A stretch of 64,000 bases of DNA from positions 20,224,631 to 20,288,630 of the forward strand of contig OY821749.1 of NCBI GenBank assembly GCA_963682055.1. Reading direction: 5' to 3'. How positions within the stretch are numbered: the first letter of the stretch is position 1; each line of letters opens with the position of its first letter. Shown one piece after another: positions 1-11,435 of this stretch. Under the pieces are notes generated by a model, which was not told the origin of the DNA, searched no databases, and was given only the letters and a program-made list of their open reading frames with translations. The DNA comes from Primula veris (taxonomy: Eukaryota > Streptophyta > Magnoliopsida > Ericales > Primulaceae). The position numbers and the translations under genes are program-made.

Positions 1-395
1 TCGATTTGAAATAAGAAATTAGAAGTATATTTAACTAAGCTGGATCTAATTAACTTTCTTTTTCAGACATTGTTTACTTGCAGTTTAAGCTTAGATATTT
101 TTTTCCGTCAAAAGTTGGGAAGCAACCAGAAATGATATATATTTGGGTTACCAAATTTACATTAAAAAAAAAACAAATCTAAGGACGATTTTTATTTACT
201 TAATTATGAGAGATACCAACTCAATATTTTCAACAACTTGTAGTCAAAATATATACATGGTGCAAGATAAAATTAAACGATTGAGAAGGGTTGTGGCTCC
301 AGATAATCACCACTTAGCTTATTTCGATAACATTTTACGACTAGGTTAAAAGTTGGGGTTTTCAAGTTTTTCGGCCCATCAATTCTTTGGTCTGT
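1..395. other. AT-rich intergenic DNA, nothing recognised
   Basis: No coding potential, RNA gene or repeat structure is recognisable here. The short open frame in this stretch begins at a TTG codon and resembles nothing known. Confidence 0.6.
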
Positions 396-1376
396 AACTG
401 CTTTTGTGATTTCTCCTCATCTTTTGGAGAAAAAAAATACATTTAGTATACTGTACTATCTGTTTTTAACGATTTAAGTATCAGACTAGTAAAGTTAACA
501 ATTTACGTACCGAACTATCATAATATTCGCAATTCAGTTACTGCCATTAATTTAGTTGGATGAAAGTTAGTTTAACTTTTCATTTTGATCATATTTTTTG
601 TAATTTGTTTAAATTTAATCCCGTCTTTTCGAAACATTACAATTTACAATGTTTCTACTAAAACACATAAATATACATACATAATAACTAATAAGTATCT
701 CAGTTTTAAAAAAACATATTATTTGACTAGACTTCCTTTGATTTTTTTTCTAAAATAAAAAAATTACAATTTTTTTTTACACTTTCTCTAAAACGAAAAT
801 AAAGTAAGTTTTAGATTTATGACATTAGAGCAGAAATTATTTGAGGTCACATCACTATTTGAATACTTTCATGAAAAAATTCAAGAAAATTGTTGTTTTT
901 TTCCAAAAAATTATTCATTTTTTGTAAATAGAATTTATTTGTTAAATATTTATATTTATTTTTATACATAAACATCATATAAAATTTATATTATTTGCAA
1001 TAATATGCATACATGCATTATATTATATATATTTTTATAAATACATTAATATAACATACATATATATGTGTGTGTGTATTATATACATGTATATATGATA
1101 TAATTATATATTTTTGAATTTATACTAAAATGAGACATTTCAGAAAATTAAGGGTTATATTTATACAAGTTACAAAAAATAGGATCAAAATGAAAACTGA
1201 AACTAACTTTCATCAAACTAATTTAACGGCGGTATCTGAATTGTCAACATTATGATAGTTCAGTTCGTCAATTGTTAATTTTGGTAGTCTAGTAAATAAA
1301 TCGTTAATATCAGCTAGTATAATACACTAAATATATTTTTCCCTGTCTTTCGGGTGATCAATGACAAAAGCAAGAA
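396..1376. repeat. Long-TIR palindromic element, copy I
   Basis: About 240 bp at the left (396-640) returns as an imperfect reverse complement at the right (about 1136-1376). For example, the left stretch at 441-470 pairs with the complement of 1305-1335. The centre is AT-rich and non-coding, with short AT and TG runs near 1020-1100. The arm core, a cysteine-free stretch reading as a variant of 'TTAATTTAGTTGGATGAAAG', is shared with the elements at 2571-3537 and 30560-31160. Long non-coding terminal inverted repeats of this kind are typical of Mutator-like or foldback elements. No target-site duplication was resolved. Confidence 0.65.
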
Positions 1377-2570
1377 AATTTGTTATTCAATCTTACTGCA
1401 CTTTCTTTAACTTTTCTATGAACTTGAAAACAGAAGAGTATGTAAAAAACTTGGTTCGGCCTTTTCACACAGTTGGGCTAGTGCTTGACTTTATCACGTT
1501 TAATATACAAAGAAATTGTACAGGCACTTCATAGTAATTGCCTAATTGGTTATAAGAAGAGGTTACTACCTGATTGGAGAAATGTTATTCAGTGGGAAAA
1601 TGCTAAACAGTGTAAAAAGCGTAACCTAGTAAATTCATTGGCATTTTCCATGCTAATTAATTTACTTCCATTTTCTCGTGATATGTTTCCCTTTTATTTC
1701 CGGCATGCATACAAATATGGAAACCTGTTTTCTCATTGAATATTTTTCCTTTATTGTCATAACAATTAGAATATGAGCATAAAATCAGAGCGTATGTTGC
1801 TCAAGTGTCGTTAAATTTAACAACACATAACAACAAGACACTCGATTTATCATCAAAATAGTAATAGTCTCACCTTTTGCAATATTGACCTTTTCTTTGT
1901 AGTGTGCGGGTTCTATGAGTTTAAAACACACCATTAAACTTTAGTCCTAATTGTCTCGCCTCAAGTGATTAAATTGGAAATGAACTTCATTGTTAATTAA
2001 ACAATAAGTAGCAAAATTTCTTATAATTCAAAAGGGACATATTATGGATGGTTTTTTAACATGATCTTGTTCGTTTACAATTCTTATATGAATCCTTTTC
2101 TTAACATGCTATAAATCAGCTACCCTCAACATGTATTAATTAAGTTATCTAGATTTTTAGTTAGAAAATGAAGAATAAAGACTTATCTATTGGTCTTTGA
2201 ATTGGGTTTAATTAAATAATAATTCAATTTTTGCTAATTATGTACACTTGAAATTAGCTTATTTAGCGCTCTGTTGGTTTAAATTGAGATTAGTTCAATA
2301 ATTAGCAACACTAGTGTTGTTCAGCTTATACTAGACTATTGTGGGTTTTTTAGTTGTAAGCTTTCGTTTTAAAATTACTTTTGGTGGCCTGGTGCAAATG
2401 TTAAAAAAATTAATTGCTGGTTTTGTAAATCTTTTATTTTGAAGGTTTTTTACTGGATTTTTTCTCTAAACTGGAGAGCTTTTAATTATTTTTGAGTATA
2501 CCTATCTTTTCGCTCAAAATGGTCCATGGTATATATTTTTTGCTATATCCCAATCACAACCGACCGAAGT
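1377..2570. other. Intergenic DNA, nothing recognised
   Basis: AT-rich sequence without a supportable gene. The 84-codon open frame at 1485-1739 starts at a non-ATG codon and has no recognisable domain. Confidence 0.5.
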
Positions 2571-3537
2571 TGCCACATACCAAGTTTGATATATCAACTT
2601 TTTCCGTCGGCTATGATATCAAATTTTTGGAAAAAAATAGGCTTAGTGACCCCAACTAATATGCATTAACAAAATATGCACAAAACTACTGACATTAACA
2701 ATTGATGCACCGAACTATATATTTTTTCCTAAATTGGGGACCTCCGTCAATTTAATTGGACGGAAGTTAAGTTTAAATTACATTTCAGTCCCAAATTTTA
2801 TAAAGCATATGAATTTAACCATAAAAGTTTGTAATTTTACATTTTTAACATACTCATAAACAAATAGTTACGTATACATACTCATACATATACATAAAAA
2901 AAAAATACACAATTTATATATATATATATAACGATATAGAAAAAAATCAATTTTTTTGAATAAAAAAATATATATTTTTACAAAAATTAACTTATTTTTG
3001 GAAAAAATTAACTTTTTTTTTAAAAAAAGTAACATTTAAAAAAAATTATTTTTATAAAGAAAGTTAATTATTTTTTAAAAAGGCACTTCAAAAAGTGCTT
3101 ACCTTTTAAAAAATATATTTAATTTTAAAAAATATAAAAAAAAAAAGTTATTTTTTTATAAAACGTTATATTTATATATATATTTATTTATTTATTTATA
3201 AATTATGTATATTTTTTATTTTATGTATACGTATGAGCATATATATGTAACCATTTGTTAATGGGTATGTTAAAAATGTAAATTTATAAGCTTTTTGGGT
3301 TAAATTCATATGTTTTTATAAAATTTGGAACTGAAATGGAATTTAAACTTAACTTCCGTCTAATTAAATTGACGGAGGTCCCCAATTTAGGAAAAAACAT
3401 ATAGTTCGGTACCTCAATTGTTAATGTCAGTAATTTGGTTTCCATTTTGTTAGTGCATGATAGTTGCATGTGGTCACTAAACTTATTTTTTCCTTCAAAT
3501 TTTCTGAACCGAAAAAGTTTGGTGTTGTGTTAGTATG
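2571..3537. repeat. Long-TIR palindromic element, copy II
   Basis: The left arm (about 2571-2850) and right arm (about 3280-3537) are imperfect reverse complements. The motif CCTCCGTCAATTTAATTGGA near 2741-2760 has its complement at about 3356-3375. Between the arms lies low-complexity A/T sequence. The same arm core occurs at 30800-30900, so this is a dispersed family. It carries no coding sequence. Superfamily (Mutator-like or foldback) is an inference from arm length. Confidence 0.7.
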
Positions 3538-3758
3538 TCGTCAAAAACGGTGGTACCGTACAGAATCCACGACCAGAGATAGCTATGTTCGATTCATTCT
3601 GAGTTAAATAAACTAAATTATATACGATTATATATCTAAGCTGATGTTATCCTATCTCAATATTTATTTTAACCGTATAAAATAAACTGTAGCATGGATC
3701 AAATCTTTCGCAGCTTGGCTCATTCTAGAATTTGGGATATGTTTCAATTGAAATAAAA

Positions 3759-3842
3759 TCTTGAGCAACGTGTAGCCTTGTTTGGTTGGGTGGCATTAAA
3801 TCTTGAACAACATGTAGCCTTGTTTGGTTGGCTGGCATTAAA
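3759..3842 (+). repeat. 42-bp tandem duplication at a MITE end
   Basis: Two 42-bp units (3759-3800 and 3801-3842) differ at only a few positions. Both contain the sequence GCCTTGTTTGGTTG, a common terminal sequence of plant hAT-type MITEs. A degenerate complement lies at about 4053-4071, so a small MITE of about 260 bp may span 3812-4072 with a duplicated left end. Confidence 0.55.
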
Positions 3843-4734
3843 GTGTGATTGGAATATTTCAAATGCAGTGGGTCACACGAATAACATGTTTGTGTGAGTA
3901 AAGATGATCGGAATTATTAGTGAAACGGAATTATAAATAATCCTGAAATGTATTATTTACAATAACATGGGGGTATTAGAAGTTCCGGGACTACATATAA
4001 AAGATTATTCGTAATTCCGCTTGGACTCATAGTTTCGGGACTACAAATACCGTAACAAAACGAGACCTATATGTTATAGCATCAAATTATTGATACCCGG
4101 CAACAAAACTTTTGAGTGCTAAAAATAATTTGTTTACTGCTCGCAAAATAGATTTCATATTAAAATTAACTAGAAAATTCTTGTAGAATATCTTAGTAAT
4201 TAAGCATATAATTAATAATCTTCATTGTTTTACTCCAGCGGATAATATGTGTATTCATTTCCCATTTACTCGTATCTGTAAATAAATTTCCGATGAGGGA
4301 CTTCAATAGATTACACTAACCTACAGTAAGTTGATGGTGATATATAATTAATCAGCCAAGTCTAATATTTATTCCCCACTTTAATTGAAACAAACAACTT
4401 GGTACTTTTTAAGTTTAAAATATATAGATTACGTACAAATTACCCCATAACCCAACCTCTTAGCCAAAGATACTGTAGTGTGTGCTGGTATTATTTAACA
4501 ATGATCGTGTATAATTGAAGGGACACCTACAAGGTATTTCTTATCTATCAGTTTAGCTACAAAAAATTATATCTTATCAATTGCATCACTGTGGTGCTTC
4601 TAGACCCTTTTTGCTCTTGAACCACACTAACATAACAATTTTGTTGATTATTATATAAGAAATTTCTTTAAAATAATGATTACTTTGTTAAAAAGAAAGG
4701 AAAATTCATATTTTTTTTTATAAACCAGTCACGT

Positions 4735-5130
4735 GGCTCAGGCTCGACCAGCTCCGGATAGCGTGAAGCTTAACGTGGATGGGTGGTGGATGAGTGCTTT
4801 AAAGGATAGATAAGGTCGTGCAACGAGAGTATTCAAAGTTTCTTGGGACAGAGAAAGATTATATTCGCTTGAGGTAAAACGTATTTTGATTGGTTTAGAG
4901 ATGACGACCGAGATGGGTTGAGTAACATTCGGCGACGATGGTGGTTTATTGGGTCACAGCGATGAGGTTGAGAACTTAGAAGGACGGTTACATTTTAGCT
5001 CACATGGGCAGGTTGTGTACCCTTTTGGTTAGGTACATGTTAGACATGCGTCACTTCATGGCCAAATGCGCCTGTTTACCTGAGTTCTCCCCTGATATTG
5101 ATACGTATACTCTTCCCTTCCAAGATTAAT
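4735..5130 (+). pseudogene. Decayed RNase H-like (RVT_3 type) remnant
   Basis: Read rightwards from about 4740, the sequence gives an ARPAPDSVKLNVDG-like stretch. This is the usual start of the plant RNase H-like domain found in LINE-type elements and derived genes (consensus P-P-x-x-x-K-x-N-x-D-G). Further on, near 5047-5110 and in another frame, there is an HFMAKCACLPEF-like stretch matching the C-terminal AHxxAKxA region. At least one frameshift and several stops separate the two ends. It is a broken fragment without start, catalytic completeness or neighbours that would suggest function. GC content is higher than the surroundings, consistent with former coding sequence. Confidence 0.6.
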
Positions 5131-5283
5131 AGACGTTAATGATAGTTTTATTTAAGGAAAAATAATTTTACTTAAACATTTATTTATCCAAAAATTATAT
5201 CCGTTTAACTGACATGTCACTAATCAACATAAACTCTTAATTTACATGTATAAATACTAGTAATACTATATTTAACAATTTTT

Positions 5284-5446
5284 TTATTTTTAATTAATAT
5301 TTAAATTTAGGGTATACTCATCTATGCTTCTAATATATTTTTATTTGAGTTTTTAGATTTAACTATTTTTCTTATTTTTAATTAATATTTAAATTTAGGA
5401 TAGACTCAACTATAGTTCTAATATATTTTTATTTGAGTTTTTAGTA
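5284..5446 (+). repeat. 88-bp direct repeat, member of a dispersed family
   Basis: Two copies (from 5284 and from 5372) share a TTAATTAATATTTAAATTTAGG...TATATTTTTATTTGAGTTTTTAG core. Related single copies occur near 39680-39770 (same strand) and 52830-52930 (opposite strand). Nature unknown; possibly the end of a non-autonomous transposon. Confidence 0.5.
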
Positions 5447-5460
5447 GATTGAGATTTTAG

Positions 5461-6005
5461 TATGTTAGATATTTATATTTGATTTTATCAAATTATAAAT
5501 TGTATTTTATGCATATTTTGAGAGATAAACATGTATTTTATTTGTCTACTGAGTGTGTGAGTTGTGTGCAATTTGTGTATAACATTACTCGGTTTGTAAT
5601 GTTATGAAAAAAAAAGTAGCAACAAATATTTTTAAAAGATTGAGTTGCTTGAGATTTATTAAATACATAAAATTGAATGAATAAGGAAAGAATTTGGTCG
5701 CTAATTAAATATTGTTATAATAATCATTCATTTTCCTCTTTTATTATTTTAATTTTCTATAATTAATGAGATACTACTATTAATTAGGCTGAACTTGGAC
5801 AACTCCACCTCAACGGGTTGAAATTTTGGGTTAATTTTAAATGTTACAATAGTATCACTCTTATTTTAATTTGTTTTCCATGTGTCTATTCTTCTTTATT
5901 GGATTAATTAAATATTGGTACATGAAAATAAAACTATTTAATGATTAGTCAAGTTATAAAATTTAATTAAATATTGATTAATTATTTATAAAAATAGTTA
6001 AGGAT
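5461..6005. other. AT-rich intergenic DNA, nothing recognised
   Basis: No open frame, RNA gene or clear repeat structure seen. Confidence 0.5.
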
Positions 6006-6009
6006 TGGT

Positions 6010-7865
6010 TACCCACACAATTACCTAATAAAAACAAAAACTGAAAAAACAGGGAAAACTCAAAAAATAAAATGGAAAAAAATAAAATAAAAATTTAAAA
6101 AATTATAAAAAAACAAAAATACCAAAAAAAATTGAAAAAACCTTTAAAAAAGTTGGAAACCCAAAAAAAAAACCCGAAAAAAATTGTAAAAATACCAAGA
6201 AAAATCCAAATATCCAAAAATCCAAAATCACAAAAAAATGAAAAAAAGTTCAAAAAACCCGGAAACCAGAAAAACCCAAAATTGGTAATAAAAAAAACCT
6301 AAAAATCAAAAAAATCAAAAATCATAAAACAATGAAAAAACGTTCAAAAAAGTCGGAAACCCGAAAAAAATCCGAAAAATGATTAAAAAAAAAACTAAAA
6401 AAAACCAAAAAAATCCAAAATCATAAAAAAATTTTTGAAAAAACGTTCAAAAAATTCGGGAACCCGGAAAAAATCTAAAAAATGATAAAAATAAATAAAT
6501 AAATAATCCAAAATCACAAAAAAAAAAAAAAAGATGAAAAAAAGTTTGAAAAATTCGAAAAAAGGCGAAAAGTCTAAAAAATGTTAAAAACTTTAAAATA
6601 ACTTGCAATTGTTTTCAAATGACTCAAAATGACTTCAAATGATTTCAAAATGACTTCGACTGTTTTTTAAAATTATTCGAGCTATTTTTTAAAATAACTC
6701 ATACTATTTTTCCAATGATTTAAATATGACTCGGACTGTTTTTAAAATGACCCGGGCTATTTTTAAAATGACTTAAAATGACTCAGACTATTTTTAAAAT
6801 GACTCAAAATAACTCAGATTGTTTTTAAAATTACTCATATTGTTTCTAAATTACTCAGACTGTTTTTAAAATGACTGAAAATGACTTAGACTTTTTTTAA
6901 AATGACAGAAAATGACTCAGACTATTTTTAAAATGATTTAAAATGACTCAGTTTGTTCTTAAAATTACCCAGACTATTTTGAAAATGATTTAAAATGACA
7001 CGGTTTGTTCTTAAAATTACTCAGACTATTTTTAAAATTACTCAGACTGTTTTTAAAATAACTTAAAACGACTCAGACTATTTTAAAAATAACCTAAAAC
7101 GACTCAAACTGTTTTTTAAAATGACTTAAAATGACTCAGACTATTTTAAAAATAACTTAGATTGCTTTTAAAATGACCTAAAACGACTCAAAATGTTTTT
7201 AAAATGACTTAAAAGGACTCAGATTGTTTTTAAAATTACTTAGATTGCTTTTAAAATGACTTAAAACGACTCAGAATATTTTTAAAATGTCTTAAAACGA
7301 CTCAGACTATTTTTAAAATGACTTTAAATGACTCAAATTATTTTTAAAATGACTCAGACTGTTTTTAAAATTAATTAAAATAACTCAGACGGATTTCAAA
7401 ACTACTCAGACTGTTTTTAAATTGATTTAAAACGACTCAGACTGTTTTTAAATGACTTGAAACGGATCAGACTGTTTCTAAAATGACTTAAAACGAGTCA
7501 GACTGTTTTTAAAATAAATTAAAACGACTTGGACTATTTTTAAAATGACTTAAAATGGCTTAAAATGACTCAGACTGTTTTTAAAATGATTTAAAAACTA
7601 CTCGAACTGCTTTTAAAATGAATTAAAATGACTCAGACTATTTTTAATATGAATTAAGACGAGTCACACTGTTTTTTTTTGTGTTTTTGGATTTTTATTG
7701 ATTTTAGATTTTTTGGGATTTTAAAACTTTTATTCGTGTTTTTTCGGGGTTTTGCCTCTTTAATTTTATTTTTTTTGTCAGATTTTTTTAAAATTTTTAT
7801 TTTTCCATTTTCATTTTCTGGATTTTTTCCATTTATTATTATTTTTTCCATTTTTATTGGTTAGT
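6010..7865. repeat. Composite low-complexity element: A-rich arm, degenerate tandem array, T-rich arm
   Basis: At 6010-6590 the + strand is A-rich, with recurring short words such as AAAAATCCAAAAATC and CCCGAAAAAA. At 6600-7670 it changes abruptly to a degenerate tandem array of a roughly 26-35 bp unit containing GACTCAGACTGTTTTTAAAA, repeated more than 25 times with spacing variation. At 7670-7865 it is T-rich and reads on the minus strand like the first arm. The whole therefore looks like an inverted-arm element enclosing a minisatellite. Open frames inside it on either strand are low-complexity artefacts. Confidence 0.65.
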
Positions 7866-8515
7866 AAGGGAAAATTGATCTATTCTTAATTAGTTTCAGT
7901 TTAATGAATCAATCATGTTACTTAAGTTGTATATAAGGTATCAATCCAAAATTTACTCAAAATAAAATAGATTTTCATTATATGAACAAAAATTCATAAG
8001 GAATGAAAATGATTAATAGCTAGGAATCCATTTTTCTAATATTCAAAGATGTCATACTTTTAGCAGAAAAGATAAAATTCAGAATTATACTAATCTCGCC
8101 TAAAAAATACATAATTTTCAAAGCCAACAAGTCACGATGTTGTAAATGTAGTACCCAATAATTTATCCTTCACTAAAATTAAAAAAAAATTTATTCAATT
8201 ATCATTTTAGCTAGTTTTGATAATTTCAATTCTTCAAAAAACAACTTTTGTACTGGGCCAAAGATAACATGCCAGAATTATTTAAATTAGTTGTCTTTCA
8301 TGAACTTTACTATATCCAATTTTTGTACCATGCTTTTCAAAAGAAACATGTATGTGTCGGGGGTAAAAGAGGTCCAAAATTTACCTAATGGACCTTGTCG
8401 ATGAATGAAATGTATCCATTTTTGCTGTCTGAAAAAATTTAAGACAGTCTGTTTTGATTTTTCGACAATAAAAATATAAAATTTTGTGTGTTTGAATTTT
8501 GTTTTAATGTTTTTG
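7866..8515. other. Intergenic DNA, nothing recognised
   Basis: AT-rich; no gene or repeat could be supported. Confidence 0.5.
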
Positions 8516-8519
8516 AATC

Positions 8520-8985
8520 AACATCGAACGAGGGTATGTCACATACTAAAAATCTAACACATATTAATGAACCCAAAAATATCTATCCTAAAATTAATTC
8601 AAAATTAAAAGTAAAAAATACTAAAAATCTAACACATGTTAATAAACCCAAAAATATCTAATCTAAAATTAATTCAAAATTAAAATTAAAAAATATTATT
8701 GGTTGACACACCATAAATAATAGTGCATTTTGGAATGAACATCAAACAATTAAACACCATCGTGAATCTAGTCCACTATTATTTTGGGTGTGTCACATAC
8801 TAAAAACCTAACACATATTAATGAACACAAAAATATATATTCTAAAATTAATTCAAAATTAAAACTAAAAAATATTAAAAACATAACACATGTTAATGAA
8901 TTCAAAAATATATAAACTAAAATTAATTCAAAATTAAAACTAAAAAAACTATTGGTTGACACACCCTAAATAATAGTGTATTGGG
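8520..8985. mobile_element. CACTA-like MITE, two head-to-tail copies
   Basis: The copy at about 8773-8980 begins CACTATTATTTTGGGTGTGT and ends with the near-complement ACACACCCTAAATAATAGTG, so its termini are CACTA...TAGTG. A second, more worn copy (about 8528-8727) lies immediately upstream and shares the same body. Each body holds two ~95-bp internal direct repeats built on 'AAAATTAATTCAAAATTAAA'. The termini suggest a CACTA-type non-autonomous element. A 3-bp target duplication is not obvious. Confidence 0.55.
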
Positions 8986-10786
8986 TTCATATAATTTATT
9001 TTCCATATGTCAATATAATATAGAATTTTTTTCAAACTTTTTATTGATTTCAAATGAAATTATACTTTTGCAGTTACGTAGAAAAATTTCTAACATATAA
9101 AATTTCAGATTTTTACTGTCTTGAAAAATCAAGTCATATTGTATTGAATTTTTCAAGGCAGACAAAACCAATCCGAATGAAATCGACAAAACTTGATTGT
9201 ATGGGCTAAATTGATAAAACGTGATACATCTGGTTTTTCTATTATTATGATTAAAAAGTTCAGTCAATTGTGACCCATGCTTTTCTATTATTATTGAACT
9301 TTCAGCACAATGATTGGAATTTTGTGAGGGTCTAAGTTGCGAATAGGATAGATCGTTTATTTTTTTTGTCATATGAGATGTTCATGTACTTTAACTATAA
9401 AATTATGTATTATTTGGATTTTACTTTTTAAAGTTTGACTTGTTATTTATAATAACCGTTAGATCAAAAATGAATGACTAAGATTTTACATGAGCAGCTC
9501 ATGTAAAAAAGAGTACTTTATAATACGAGTACGGCGTACTTTTTTTTTTTGGTAAAAGATGTTTGGAGTACGTCAATTATTTTCACATAAATTTTAATTA
9601 TACATGTTAAGATTTTCAAGATATATACATAATCATAATTGTATATAAATGACAGAAAAAAACCAAATAAATATATATTAGTTCTAACATTAAAGATTAT
9701 TAACTTTAAAATATTAGTAAAGATACAATACGACAAGAGTATGCATATTTCATATTTGTATACTCTTTCAATGAAAAACAATGATACTAGAAAGATAAAA
9801 AAAAAGATAAAAAAAAAAAAAAAACTCTCTCAATTGGATTTGACAAATAATCGAATGATTCCGTTTTAGTATTTTTCGCTTTCTTATTATTATATCAATA
9901 TTTCTTGAAAATATAAGTATCTGGTGCATACCCGATATCTGGTACATATCCGATATCTGGTACGTAACCAATACGGATACATCAGCATTTTCGAAGTACC
10001 CATGCTTCATTCGTCTCAATTGAGAAGTTGGGAAACCCATTTAAGTCAGGTTATAATCAAAGAGGAAAATAGGAACAATTTGAACTAACAAGAATTTAGA
10101 AAATTGCATGTGACCCAAATATATATTTTATTAGTAAACAATAAACTTGATGAGTTTTTTACAATGGAAGTAAATAGGTTGCTACAATTACGGTCCCTCC
10201 TTTCGATAAAAAATGATGAAAATTTAAATTTCTTTTATGTATATATATGTATTGATTAAAATTTAAAAAATTAGTGTTCCAACCAGCAATGTTAGAAGAA
10301 AAAAAAAACTTATATAGGTTACGATTGTAAGAAAAAAAAATGACTAGAGAGAATATAAATCTGTGCAATTTAAAATATTTGGTTCCATAACTATTTAGAT
10401 GTACAATGAAATAAAGACTATTTAGCATAGGTCATGATACAGTTTTAGGCTCAATGAGCGCCTGAAAAATTCCAATCCCCCTCGAGTTATATAAGAAGAT
10501 TTTATTTATAAAAGTGGTCTCTTTAGACAACCGGAATCTCTATATAATATGAACAAGCTGATTCTTTTACTATTAGTTCACACGATAATATGAGGTTAAA
10601 AGTTGGTAATGTGTCATATCAGACCTTTTTAAGTGATTCAAAATTTCAAATCAGTGAACTGTACTCGTCTAAGCCAGCGGGTGAACCAAACAGGCCAGTT
10701 TTTAATTTCCGTAAATGCAAGCACTTTTAATTTTAAAAAATACATGATCAAGAAGTCTTCATTTAGTAATCAAATTAAATGGAGCA
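8986..10786. other. Intergenic DNA up to the gypsy element
   Basis: No gene is supported. Small local repeats occur at about 9918-9972 (a CCGATATCTGGTAC-like word three times). The open frames here are short, AT-rich and start at non-ATG codons in most cases. Confidence 0.5.
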
Positions 10787-11356
10787 TGATAGAACATAAA
10801 AATTATACCCGAATATTCTATTCGGATAATAATCAACCCACTTTATAAATGGGTATCCAACGCTTAAATGAGTCATCTCATGCTTTTTATAGAAAATAAG
10901 GTATTGCTATCAAAAGCCCAAGCCCAATCAAATGGGGACCCATGTCTGAAAAACCCCTGGGATGAATACATTTGTCAACATCCTAGAAGGCATAGTTGCC
11001 TATAAATAGCCAACTACCCCTCCTAGAAAAGGACCAGAAAATCTATCCAAAAAATATAGAGAGAAGTTGAGAAAAGAGAGAAACTAGTCAAGGCTTATTA
11101 CACCAAGAAATAAACCGAGCAGAGATAAAGTCGAGCACCGAATAAAAGGGAAGAAAGACCAAGAAGATAGATTAAATAGTCAAATCGAGTACAATTGTAA
11201 AATAGAGATATTAATCCGAGCAAGTGTAATAATCCGAATAAGGATAGTAATCCGAGCAATAATAAAGATCAGGAAGTGTCCATTATATACATTTGATTTA
11301 CTATTATATTATTGTTGAAAAGCCTAGCGCAACCGACCAAAGTTATGGCTTTATCA
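10787..11356 (+). repeat. 5' LTR of the gypsy element
   Basis: 570 bp beginning TGATA and ending TATCA, the expected TG...CA with a 5-bp terminal inverted repeat. It contains a TATA box at 11001-11009 and several TAATCCGA repeats at about 11212-11260. Its partner is 27713-28280. Confidence 0.9.
11001..11009 (+). promoter_or_regulatory. TATA box of the LTR promoter
   Basis: TATAAATAG, preserved at 27927-27935 in the 3' LTR. Transcription would start about 30 bp downstream, which would set the U3/R border near 11035. Confidence 0.6.
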
Positions 11357-11358
11357 AA

Positions 11359-11376
11359 TGGCGCCGTCTCCGGGAA
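11359..11376 (+). other. Primer-binding site
   Basis: TGGCGCCGTCTCCGGGAA begins two bases after the LTR end. It matches in its first nine bases the complement of the 3' end of plant tRNA-Asp, the primer common in this lineage. The inner part is less exact, so the primer identity is an inference. Confidence 0.6.
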
Positions 11377-11435
11377 TCATCTAGTTCCCAACTAGTTTAG
11401 AATTCGAATACCAATACTCTGCCAGACGAGCGACA

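Noticed and set aside
7654..7864. Open frames on both strands of the T-rich arm
   Set aside because: Low-complexity Lys/Asn or Phe/Ile runs caused by base composition.
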